From: Bacteroidota bacterium
GTDB taxonomy: Bacteria > Bacteroidota > Bacteroidia > Chitinophagales > UBA8649
Direction of reading: 5' to 3'
DNA: 17,850 nucleotides
Assembly: GCA_003447535.1 (NCBI GenBank)
Contig: DLYY01000140.1
Coordinates: 1-17,850 of the forward strand
Shown here: in pieces, positions 1 through 6,570 of the stretch
How positions within the stretch are numbered: the stretch's first letter is position 1
Layout: each line of letters begins with the position of its first letter
Program-made: the position numbers and the translations under genes
Notes under the pieces: generated by a model
What the model saw: only the letters and a program-made list of their open reading frames with translations
Database searches by the model: none
What the model was told of the DNA's origin: nothing

Positions 1-50
1 TTACTTAGGAACGTATCCTAACCTAAAAAATTGAGGGCATGGGCAATAAA

Positions 51-791
51 TTACTTCGTACAAGTGTACATAGCACAGATTCCGGCAGTCAGTGCGACAT
101 GATTTCCTTGGTGAAAACCTGCCTCATGAAGTAAGGCTATAAAATCTTCACCCTCAGGAAATGCCTTTACCGATTCGGGAAGGTAGGTGTAGGCTCTATG
201 ATCTTTACTGAACACCCGACCCACAAAAGGAAGAATACCACGAAAGTATAAGCCAAAGATTTGGCGCATGGGGAATTTTTTTGGCTGACTGACTTCAAGA
301 ACAATAAGCGGAGCGCCAGGCTTCAAGATTCGATGCATTTCATGTAAGCCCTGTCGGATATCTCCGAAATTGCGCACGCCAAAGCCGACGGTCATCGCTG
401 AAAATGTATTGTCTTCGTAGGGGAGAACTTCTGCATCACCCTTAACCCAAGTGATGCGATGGTCCAGACCACTTTTACTTGACTTCTGTCGACCCTTGCT
501 CAGCATTTGCTCGGAGAGATCAAGCGCTACAATAGCTACATTTTCTGTTCTTTTAGCTAGGTCAATAGCAAAATCTCCCGTGCCCGTGGCCATATCCATT
601 ACTTGCTCACCTTCAGTAGAATGATTTTGATTAAGCCAACGTATGGCCTTTCTGCGCCAACTTCGGTCTATGCCTAAGGATAAAAGATGGTTTAAGAAAT
701 CATATCTATGGGCAATGTTATCGAACATGTCTTCGACCTGTGCCTTCTTGTTATCGCTTGATGAATCGTAGGGTTTAATGTGTTCTGCCAA
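51..791 (-). CDS. menG: Demethylmenaquinone methyltransferase (MenG/UbiE family)
   Basis: This is a class I SAM-dependent methyltransferase that performs the C-methylation converting demethylmenaquinone to menaquinone, the usual respiratory quinone of Bacteroidota. Visible family signs are the N-terminal block MFDNIAHRYDFLNHLLSLG (residues 22-40), SAM motif I MDMATGTGDFA (65-75), the acidic end of strand 2 at D91, and GFGVRNF (136-142). The protein ends with the family-type tail LTAGICAMY. The length of 246 residues is normal. The start is a TTG: an in-frame stop lies a few codons upstream, and the first internal ATG (residue 22) would remove a conserved KPY block. An AGAAGG stretch sits just upstream of the TTG. 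The gene diverges from engB with 32 bases between the starts, so its promoter probably lies inside engB. Function is secure for the family; the precise quinone is inferred from the likely phylum. Confidence 0.95.
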   Translation of the reverse strand: MAEHIKPYDSSSDNKKAQVEDMFDNIAHRYDFLNHLLSLGIDRSWRRKAIRWLNQNHSTEGEQVMDMATGTGDFAIDLAKRTENVAIVALDLSEQMLSKGRQKSSKSGLDHRITWVKGDAEVLPYEDNTFSAMTVGFGVRNFGDIRQGLHEMHRILKPGAPLIVLEVSQPKKFPMRQIFGLYFRGILPFVGRVFSKDHRAYTYLPESVKAFPEGEDFIALLHEAGFHQGNHVALTAGICAMYTCTK

Positions 792-809
792 CGCCTTCTT
801 TTTGGTTTA

Positions 810-817
810 TATCTTTG
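810..817 (+). promoter_or_regulatory. Bacteroidota-type -7 box upstream of engB
   Basis: The octamer TATCTTTG matches the Bacteroidota -7 consensus TAnnTTTG exactly. It ends 6 bases before the engB ATG at 824, so transcription would begin within a few bases of the start codon and the message would be nearly leaderless. No clear -33 TTG element is present at the usual spacing, which lowers confidence. Confidence 0.45.
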
Positions 818-823
818 TACCTC

Positions 824-1438
824 ATGAACATCACACAATCCGAATATGTTGCAAGCTACCCGCGCGTAGATTTGTGTCCCAAGAGCTCATTGCCTGAGTA
901 CGCCTTCATAGGCAGATCAAATGTCGGCAAATCCTCCTTAATCAACATGCTTACAGGGCGTAAAAACTTGGCTAAAACTTCTGGGCACCCTGGGAAAACC
1001 CAAAAACTCAATTATTTCCTTATTGATCGGTTATGGTATATCGTAGATCTTCCGGGTTACGGATATGCGAAAATATCCAAAGCACAACGCCAAAAATGGC
1101 AGCGAATGATTCAGGATTATATTTTGCGGAGGGAACAGCTTCTTTATATCTTTTTGCTTATCGACGGACGAATTCCTCCCCAAGCAATCGATATGGAGTT
1201 TATCACTTGGTTAGGAATTAGTAAGATTCCTTTTGTAATAGTTTTTACTAAAAATGATAAACCCCCAAAGTCTCAATCGACACGCGATGCCTTTGAAGCA
1301 AAGATGATGGAATCGTGGAAAGCAATGCCTCCTCGCTTTGTGACTTGTGCAAGAAATGGTCTAGGGAAAGAACCTATTCTGACCTTTATTGAGCAAAATA
1401 ATAATGAGATTGCTTATCTCCAAGATCAAGTGACTTGA
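824..1438 (+). CDS. engB: Ribosome biogenesis GTP-binding protein EngB/YsxC
   Basis: This is a small GTPase of the TrmE-Era-EngA-EngB group, needed for late assembly of the large ribosomal subunit in bacteria where it has been studied. The G motifs are in order: G1 GRSNVGKSS (residues 30-38), the G2 threonine in KTQ (58-60), G3 DLPG (75-78) followed by the family signature YGYAK, and G4 TKND (142-145). G5 is TCA (174-176) rather than the common TSA. The 204-residue length is normal. I chose ATG 824 over an upstream in-frame TTG at 815 because the TTG lies inside the likely -7 promoter box and adds only three residues. It is transcribed away from menG. A 7-bp inverted repeat overlaps the stop codon. 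Confidence 0.95.
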   Translation: MNITQSEYVASYPRVDLCPKSSLPEYAFIGRSNVGKSSLINMLTGRKNLAKTSGHPGKTQKLNYFLIDRLWYIVDLPGYGYAKISKAQRQKWQRMIQDYILRREQLLYIFLLIDGRIPPQAIDMEFITWLGISKIPFVIVFTKNDKPPKSQSTRDAFEAKMMESWKAMPPRFVTCARNGLGKEPILTFIEQNNNEIAYLQDQVT

Positions 1439-1440
1439 TC
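1424..1440. repeat. Inverted repeat over the engB stop codon
   Basis: GATCAAG-TGA-CTTGATC is a perfect 7-bp inverted repeat with a 3-base loop that spans the end of engB. No run of T follows, so it is at best a weak terminator or an RNA 3'-end stabiliser. The rest of the 134-base gap up to 1572 is AT-rich and holds no gene. Confidence 0.35.
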
Positions 1441-1541
1441 ATTGATAAAATCACTATTTGATACGTAAAAGGCTAATAAGATACGCATATATACAATATA
1501 GGGTATTTCCTTTTTTAGCCATTTTATGCATAATTCTAACC

Positions 1542-1557
1542 ATTATCTAGAGATAAT
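1542..1557. repeat. Inverted repeat upstream of the DUF2797 gene
   Basis: ATTATCT-AG-AGATAAT is a perfect 7-bp inverted repeat ending 15 bases before the ATG at 1573. It lies directly upstream of TACTTTCA (1561-1568), a poor match (two mismatches) to the TAnnTTTG -7 box. If that box is used, the palindrome sits in the spacer where a repressor could bind. This is an inference; AT-rich palindromes of this size also arise by chance. Confidence 0.3.
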
Positions 1558-1572
1558 AGCTACTTTCATTGT

Positions 1573-2382
1573 ATGGTAATTGAAGGGAACCTAAGAAAAA
1601 TGGTCACCGCGCTAAGGGAGGGTGAGGTGCAATACAATCTCCGATTAAGGAATGAATCCGAAACGCAACTTTTCCCATTAAATGAATACCTCGGCCATTC
1701 CATCGAGATTGCTTTTTTAGGGAAGATTCACTGCGTGGTCTGTGGTCGTAAAACAAATAAGTCCTTCTCCCAAGGATTTTGTTATCCATGTTTTAGAGAT
1801 GCACCTGAAAATAGCGAATGTATTATTCATCCTGAGCGATGTCAAGGCCATTTAGGAGGAGGTCGGGATCCAGAATGGGAGGCTATACACCACGTTAAAC
1901 CACATATTGTGTATTTATCGCAGACTAGTGGGATTAAAGTTGGTGTTACACGTAATGACCAGATTCCTACGCGTTGGATTGACCAAGGAGCGATTCAAGC
2001 TTGTGTCATTGCTCGAACACCTTACCGTCAGTTAGCAGGACAAATTGAAGTTGCTCTCAAAGCTCATTTTAAGGATAAAACAAGCTGGCAGGCTATGCTT
2101 AAAGGCAGGCATGAGGCCATTGCGATTCTACCATTCCGTGATCAAGCTCATGCTGCTTTACCGATGGAATTGAAGGAATATCTTGTGCAGGAGGACAGTG
2201 TGCCACTCAATTTTCCAATGCTTGATTTTCCGACAAAGGTTCAGAGTACGAAGTTGGACAAGGCTCCTCTAATCAGTGGAACCTTAACAGGGATAAAGGC
2301 TCAATATCTTTTATTGGATAACTACAGAGTAATAAATTTGAGAAATCATAGTGGTTATCTTGTTCGAATAAGTCTTTCGTAA
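1573..2382 (+). CDS. DUF2797 family protein with zinc ribbon
   Basis: This 269-residue protein resembles the DUF2797 family, common in Bacteroidota and without an established function. The N-terminal VIEGNLRKM (residues 2-10) is typical of the family and supports the ATG at 1573 over the internal ATG at residue 10. Four cysteines in two CxxC pairs (C54/C57 and C70/C73) form a likely zinc ribbon. A central block follows: IVYLSQTSGIKVGVTR (112-127), then PTRWIDQGA (132-140) and a glutamate at residue 159. The spacing of Y-L, the KVGVT strand, the arginine and the later glutamate recalls GIY-YIG nuclease-fold domains of the T5orf172 type, although the N-terminal GIY is not intact. No signal peptide or membrane segment is visible, so it should be cytoplasmic. 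It sits 40 bases ahead of cca, a tRNA gene, which may hint at a nucleic-acid role. Confidence 0.82.
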   Translation: MVIEGNLRKMVTALREGEVQYNLRLRNESETQLFPLNEYLGHSIEIAFLGKIHCVVCGRKTNKSFSQGFCYPCFRDAPENSECIIHPERCQGHLGGGRDPEWEAIHHVKPHIVYLSQTSGIKVGVTRNDQIPTRWIDQGAIQACVIARTPYRQLAGQIEVALKAHFKDKTSWQAMLKGRHEAIAILPFRDQAHAALPMELKEYLVQEDSVPLNFPMLDFPTKVQSTKLDKAPLISGTLTGIKAQYLLLDNYRVINLRNHSGYLVRISLS

Positions 2383-2410
2383 TCACACAATTCAAGCGCT
2401 ACGAGCTTCT

Positions 2411-2418
2411 TATCTTCG
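2411..2418 (+). promoter_or_regulatory. Possible -7 box upstream of cca
   Basis: TATCTTCG differs from the Bacteroidota -7 consensus TAnnTTTG at one base and ends 4 bases before the cca ATG. No convincing -33 element was found. It would give a near-leaderless transcript, as proposed for engB. Confidence 0.3.
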
Positions 2419-2422
2419 CGAT

Positions 2423-3853
2423 ATGTCGGTAAAATCATCGTCCAACATGCTGGATCATCCAATTTTTGCTATTGCAGGCGAGGCAGCCGACCAATTAGGG
2501 ATAGAGGCCTACGTCGTTGGGGGATATGTCCGCGATCAATGCCTTGGCCGACTACGGACAAACTTTGACATTGATTTTGTCTGTGTAGGTTCAGGTATTG
2601 AATGGGCTAAGCGCACGGCATCTCTTATATCCAAGGATTTGTCAGTTCAATTTTTCAGTCGATTTGGTACGGCACATTTTGCTTGGCAAGGAGGTGATTT
2701 TGAGTTTGTCGGCGCCCGCAAGGAGTCATATCAAAAAGATTCTCGAAAGCCAATTGTAGAGGATGGAAGTCTTGAAGATGATCAATGGCGAAGAGATTTT
2801 ACCATCAATGCCATGGCTATCTGTTTAAACAAGAAGCGTTATGGAGAATTTATAGATCCATTTAACGGAAAACAAGACCTTGCCCAACAGGTTATTCGTA
2901 CGCCCATGGCTTCAGACCAGACATTCAGTGATGATCCATTGCGAATGCTTAGAGCCATTCGATTTGCTACTCAGTTAAATTTTTTTATTCGCCCAGAAGT
3001 CTTGGAGTCCATTAAGCGCAACGTCCATCGACTAGAGATTATTTCTCAAGAAAGAATCACTACAGAGGTTAATAAAATCATTTTGAGCTCCAAGCCATCG
3101 GTAGGCTTTAAACTGCTGCTCAGTGCGGGATTGTTAGAAAATTTCTTCCCTGAAATGGTTGCGCTGTGTGGCGTGGAAACTCGGGATGGGAAGGCTCATA
3201 AAGACAATTTTTTGCACACACTGCAGGTCTTGGATAATGTTTGTCAGACCAGTGATGATCTATTCTTGCGTTGGTCAGCAATTCTTCATGATATCGCTAA
3301 GCCGAAGACAAAGCGATTTGATGCCAAAGCAGGTTGGACCTTTCATGGCCACGAAGTTGTAGGGGAACGGATGGTCAAGCCAATTTTCAAACGATTTAAG
3401 CTTCCATTGGGGGAAGAGCGAAAGTTTGTCGAGAAAATGGTTCGCCTTCACCTAAGGCCAATCCCTTTAAGCAGAAATGAAATTTCGGATAGTGCTATTC
3501 GAAGGTTATTGTTTGACGCAGGAGAGGATTTAGAGAGTCTTTTTAAACTCTGTGAAGCAGATATTACCTCAAAAAACAAGGCCCGTGTAAAACGCTATAT
3601 GTCCAACTTTAGGCTCGTGCGTCAAAAGTGTGTTGCTATTGAAGCTAAGGATCAAGTTCGCAATTTTCAATCCCCCGTAACCGGTGAAATGATCATGGAG
3701 ACTTTTGGAATTGGTCCTTGTCGGGCTATTGGTGATATAAAAACCCAAATTAAGGAGGCTATTCTTGAAGGGGGTATTGAAAATGACGTTGAAGAGGCGA
3801 AAGCGCTTATGATTAAACTGGGAGCAGACTATGGTTTAAAGCCAGTGCAATGA
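2423..3853 (+). CDS. cca: CCA tRNA nucleotidyltransferase with HD domain
   Basis: This class II polymerase-beta-type nucleotidyltransferase builds or repairs the 3' CCA of tRNA, or is a closely related poly(A) polymerase. The catalytic head shows GGYVRD (residues 33-38) and the metal-binding pair D49-I-D51. RRDFTINAMA (123-132) is the typical neck motif, and DDPLRMLRAIRFA (170-182) is the tRNA-binding/nucleotide-selection region. A C-terminal HD phosphohydrolase domain follows, with H265 and the pair H289-D290 in ILHDIAKP. At 476 residues the length fits Bacteroidota CCA enzymes with an HD domain. The stop overlaps the miaA start as ATGA, so translation is probably coupled. CCA-adding and poly(A) polymerase activities cannot be told apart reliably by eye, but this is the only such gene in the window and has the usual CCA-enzyme form. 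Confidence 0.93.
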   Translation: MSVKSSSNMLDHPIFAIAGEAADQLGIEAYVVGGYVRDQCLGRLRTNFDIDFVCVGSGIEWAKRTASLISKDLSVQFFSRFGTAHFAWQGGDFEFVGARKESYQKDSRKPIVEDGSLEDDQWRRDFTINAMAICLNKKRYGEFIDPFNGKQDLAQQVIRTPMASDQTFSDDPLRMLRAIRFATQLNFFIRPEVLESIKRNVHRLEIISQERITTEVNKIILSSKPSVGFKLLLSAGLLENFFPEMVALCGVETRDGKAHKDNFLHTLQVLDNVCQTSDDLFLRWSAILHDIAKPKTKRFDAKAGWTFHGHEVVGERMVKPIFKRFKLPLGEERKFVEKMVRLHLRPIPLSRNEISDSAIRRLLFDAGEDLESLFKLCEADITSKNKARVKRYMSNFRLVRQKCVAIEAKDQVRNFQSPVTGEMIMETFGIGPCRAIGDIKTQIKEAILEGGIENDVEEAKALMIKLGADYGLKPVQ

Positions 3854-4767
3854 AAACGCTTTGGATTATTGGCGGGCCTACCGCATCCGGCAAGACATCT
3901 CTTGGGATAGACCTTGCGCTCGGGTTGCAGACAGAAGTCTTATCCGCTGATGCTCGACAATTCTATCGAGGCATGGACCTAGGCACCGCCAAACCAGGCG
4001 AGCAGGAGCTTTCCGCCGTTAAGCATCATTTTATAAACTCTCTTGACCTTCACGACAGCTATGATGTTGCGGACTATGAACGTGACGCCCTAAATCAATT
4101 AGTGTCCATCTTTAAGACTTCTGATCATGCTGTTATGGTTGGGGGCTCTGGACTATTTATCCAAGCGGTCCTTTACGGACTAAGCCCAATGCCAACTATT
4201 TCTAAAGAAATACGAGAAAAGTGGCGGAAAATAGAAGCCAATGAGGGGCTTGAATCGTTGCAAAAGGCACTAGATATCATCGATCCTGACATTATCAGGC
4301 ATATTGATATGCAAAATCCTAGGCGGGTTTTACGGGCCTTGGAGGTCATGGAGTCAAGTGGTCGCTCACTTAAAGCATGGCAGGTTGACTTTGTTCCCAA
4401 AAAAAGATTTTTCAGGTGGAATATGGTTGCATTAGATTGGCCACGGGATCTTTTGTACTCAAGGATAGATAAGCGAGTTGATCGTATGATTCAAGAGGGC
4501 CTTGAGAATGAGGCACGTGAACTTAGAAATGAGGGTGCACAAAAAATAGATGATACGATTGGCTACCAAGAATGGCTACCATTTTTCTCTGGCGATCGCT
4601 CCAAAAGTGAAGTCATTCGACTCATTAAGAGAAATTCAAGACGGTATGCCAAACGTCAACTTACTTGGTTTCGCAACCAAACAGACTGCCAATGGGTTAC
4701 ACCTGAGGCAAGCAGTCAATGGTTGTCCAAGGTTCTAGAAAGTCACAGAATGCGGCCGAATGAGTAA
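3850..4767 (+). CDS. miaA: tRNA dimethylallyltransferase MiaA
   Basis: This enzyme transfers a dimethylallyl group from DMAPP to N6 of adenosine 37 in tRNAs reading codons that begin with U. The P-loop is GGPTASGKT (residues 8-16). SADARQFYRGMDLGTAKP (32-49) is the DMAPP/tRNA-binding block; the family more often has DSxQ where this protein has DARQ. GGSGLF (98-103) stands in place of the usual GGTGLY. NPRRVLRALE (156-165), IGYQEW (237-242) and RRYAKRQLTWFR (264-275) are family signatures. The 305-residue length is normal. Its start overlaps the cca stop by 4 bases and its end overlaps the MFS gene by 8, placing two tRNA-maturation genes in one coupled operon. Confidence 0.96.
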   Translation: MKTLWIIGGPTASGKTSLGIDLALGLQTEVLSADARQFYRGMDLGTAKPGEQELSAVKHHFINSLDLHDSYDVADYERDALNQLVSIFKTSDHAVMVGGSGLFIQAVLYGLSPMPTISKEIREKWRKIEANEGLESLQKALDIIDPDIIRHIDMQNPRRVLRALEVMESSGRSLKAWQVDFVPKKRFFRWNMVALDWPRDLLYSRIDKRVDRMIQEGLENEARELRNEGAQKIDDTIGYQEWLPFFSGDRSKSEVIRLIKRNSRRYAKRQLTWFRNQTDCQWVTPEASSQWLSKVLESHRMRPNE

Positions 4768-6031
4768 GTTTTTAAGGGAGTTAATTCAGCCCTTTCTCCG
4801 TATAGAGTCGTCAATCCGTATGCTCGTTTTGGGAGATCTTTTTCTGCAATTTGGAAATGTTGCTCTCTTCCTATTGTTAAATTATTACTTGATGGATCTT
4901 GGATATGAGGATACTCAAATTGCAAGCCTACATAGCACAAGATATTTCGGAGTCATTTTGTTTGCCCTTCCTTTTGGAATGTACATCAGAGGTAAGCGAT
5001 TGCGCCCTGTAATGCAAGTAGGCGCCCTGTTAACTCCGATTTTTGGCTTGCTTTTGATTCTTTCCCTTGACTCGTCTTCCACGTTGATTCAGCGGGCGTG
5101 TTTTATGTGTTGGGGGGTGAGCTTTTTGCTTTTCCATGTGCCAGGCATGCCATACATTCTCAAAACAGCAAAGGCTGAAAACCATACAGCAAGCATTACC
5201 CTTTACTTTCAGACGTTTAGTTTAGCCACATTGACCGTAGGTATTTTGGTATTTTTCCTTCGTTCTGGAGATTTGCAACTTGATCTCAAAAATGTTTTGC
5301 TCACCTTCAATGTTATTAGCTTCCTTGGTTTTGTATTCTTACTGCGCCTACCTAAGCACGAGTTAAATGTTCAAAAAAAGCGGCCTTCAGGCCAAAACGC
5401 CCTATCGTCGATTGAGCGCGAGGATGTGCGACGAATAATTTGGACCATCCTTCCAACGCTTATGATAGCCGTCGGTGCGGGCCTTACGATTCCTTTTATC
5501 AATATGTTTTTTGCGAAGGTTCATGGATTGGGGGATGCCTATTTCGCACTTTTTGGGGCGCTATCGCATGTACTTGTGATGATTACGGCCACCTTTATCC
5601 CTACAATAAAAAAACATTTAGGCTATGTAACGGGTATTACAGGCCTTCAGAGCGTAGGCGTGCTGATTTTAATTATCTTAGGCACAACTCAATTTTATGC
5701 AGAAATGCCGTGGGCCTTACCCATAGCATTGGGGGCATTTATGATTCGACAACCGTTGATGAATTGTGCTGGACCCCTGACAACAGAAGTCAGTATGTAT
5801 TATGTTGGCGAACGAAATAGAGAACTAGTCGCTTCGGTTCAAAGCGCAATATGGAGTGGTTCATGGTTTTTCTCCTCTATGATTTTCAGGGAGCTAAGAG
5901 ATCAAGGTATAGACTATGTATTTATTATACTTGTCACTGCATCAATCTATGTTATGGGTGTGATTGGGTATCACAAACTAATACGCCGATTAGAACGTGA
6001 AGGACGATATGAAGATCGCATTACTCAGTGA
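4760..6031 (+). CDS. MFS transporter
   Basis: This 423-residue protein is mostly hydrophobic and has a layout consistent with about 12 membrane helices in two halves. They are separated by a charged cytoplasmic loop around residues 205-225 (KKRPSGQNALSSIEREDVRR). After the second helix, GMYIRGKRLRP resembles a degenerate MFS motif A. The order of hydrophobic segments and the length fit the major facilitator superfamily. No substrate can be read from the sequence. The ATG lies inside the last codons of miaA (8-base overlap), and the gene's end overlaps the phosphodiesterase, so it appears cotranslated with the tRNA-maturation genes. A specific link to tRNA modification is not supported; the position may only reflect operon packing. 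Confidence 0.85.
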   Translation: MSKFLRELIQPFLRIESSIRMLVLGDLFLQFGNVALFLLLNYYLMDLGYEDTQIASLHSTRYFGVILFALPFGMYIRGKRLRPVMQVGALLTPIFGLLLILSLDSSSTLIQRACFMCWGVSFLLFHVPGMPYILKTAKAENHTASITLYFQTFSLATLTVGILVFFLRSGDLQLDLKNVLLTFNVISFLGFVFLLRLPKHELNVQKKRPSGQNALSSIEREDVRRIIWTILPTLMIAVGAGLTIPFINMFFAKVHGLGDAYFALFGALSHVLVMITATFIPTIKKHLGYVTGITGLQSVGVLILIILGTTQFYAEMPWALPIALGAFMIRQPLMNCAGPLTTEVSMYYVGERNRELVASVQSAIWSGSWFFSSMIFRELRDQGIDYVFIILVTASIYVMGVIGYHKLIRRLEREGRYEDRITQ

Positions 6032-6524
6032 TAGCCACAGCCATATAGATCAAGCTATTCTAAAGGCCATCGAAGGCGTGGATGAAATATGGCATGCTGG
6101 GGATGTCGGATCATGGAATGTCATTGACGAGTTACAGACTATTGCTCCGCTTCGGGTGGTCTACGGTAATATTGATGACCATACGTTTCGCTCGGAATAT
6201 CCAATGGATCTTCATTTTGAAGTTCAAGGACTTCGAATATATATGACCCACATAGGGGGATATCCAGGCCGTTATGCCTCAAGAGTGCGTGCCATCTTTA
6301 CTGAGACACCTTGTGATATCTTTATTTGTGGCCATTCCCATATATGTAAGGTAATGCGTGATCCCAAGTACAATCATCTTATGATGAATCCTGGTGCTAT
6401 AGGGCATCATGGCTTTCATGCCATAAGAACCCTCTTACTGTTTCAAATCAAGGAAGGAAAACTCGATCAACTTCAAGTAGTAGAGTTAGGGCGAAGGGGT
6501 CGTAAAAATAAATTTAAGGGTTAA
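6009..6524 (+). CDS. Metallophosphoesterase, YfcE/MJ0936 type
   Basis: This is a compact calcineurin-like phosphoesterase of 171 residues, the usual size for YfcE-type phosphodiesterases, which bind two metal ions. Metal-ligand motifs appear in order: D8-x-H10 in LLSDSHSH, G31-D32, GNID (53-56, in place of the more common GNND/GNCD), H81 in THIGG, and GHSH (108-111). NPGAIGHHG (127-135) replaces the NPGS of enterobacterial members. I chose the ATG at 6009 rather than the GTG at 5997 because MKIALLSDSH begins directly on the first beta strand, as in the family. It overlaps the end of the MFS gene by 23 bases. It is presumably cytoplasmic; the natural substrate is unknown and may be a phosphodiester or a nucleotide. 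Confidence 0.9.
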   Translation: MKIALLSDSHSHIDQAILKAIEGVDEIWHAGDVGSWNVIDELQTIAPLRVVYGNIDDHTFRSEYPMDLHFEVQGLRIYMTHIGGYPGRYASRVRAIFTETPCDIFICGHSHICKVMRDPKYNHLMMNPGAIGHHGFHAIRTLLLFQIKEGKLDQLQVVELGRRGRKNKFKG

Positions 6525-6547
6525 TCGATCAGTTTCTTACGTCTCCT

Positions 6548-6555
6548 TAGTTTTG
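6548..6555 (+). promoter_or_regulatory. Bacteroidota-type -7 box upstream of the cotH-like gene
   Basis: TAGTTTTG is an exact match to TAnnTTTG and ends 15 bases before the ATG at 6571. It lies in the 46-base gap after the phosphodiesterase gene and suggests the CotH protein has its own promoter. No good -33 TTG element was seen at the expected distance. Confidence 0.4.
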
Positions 6556-6570
6556 GAAAGAACTAAGCAC

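Noticed and set aside
1..50. Possible start of a porT-like gene downstream of menG on the minus strand
   Set aside because: The only ATG in this stretch meets a stop within six codons, and the frame ending at base 1 runs out of menG. No gene start is visible here.
1439..1572. Small RNA or riboswitch in the gap after engB
   Set aside because: The gap is AT-rich with only one short palindrome. No multi-stem structure or known riboswitch core could be recognised.
5440..5820. 126-codon open frame on the plus strand inside the MFS gene
   Set aside because: It lies in another frame of a well-supported membrane protein gene, and its product (rich in C, Y, R) has no coherent domain.
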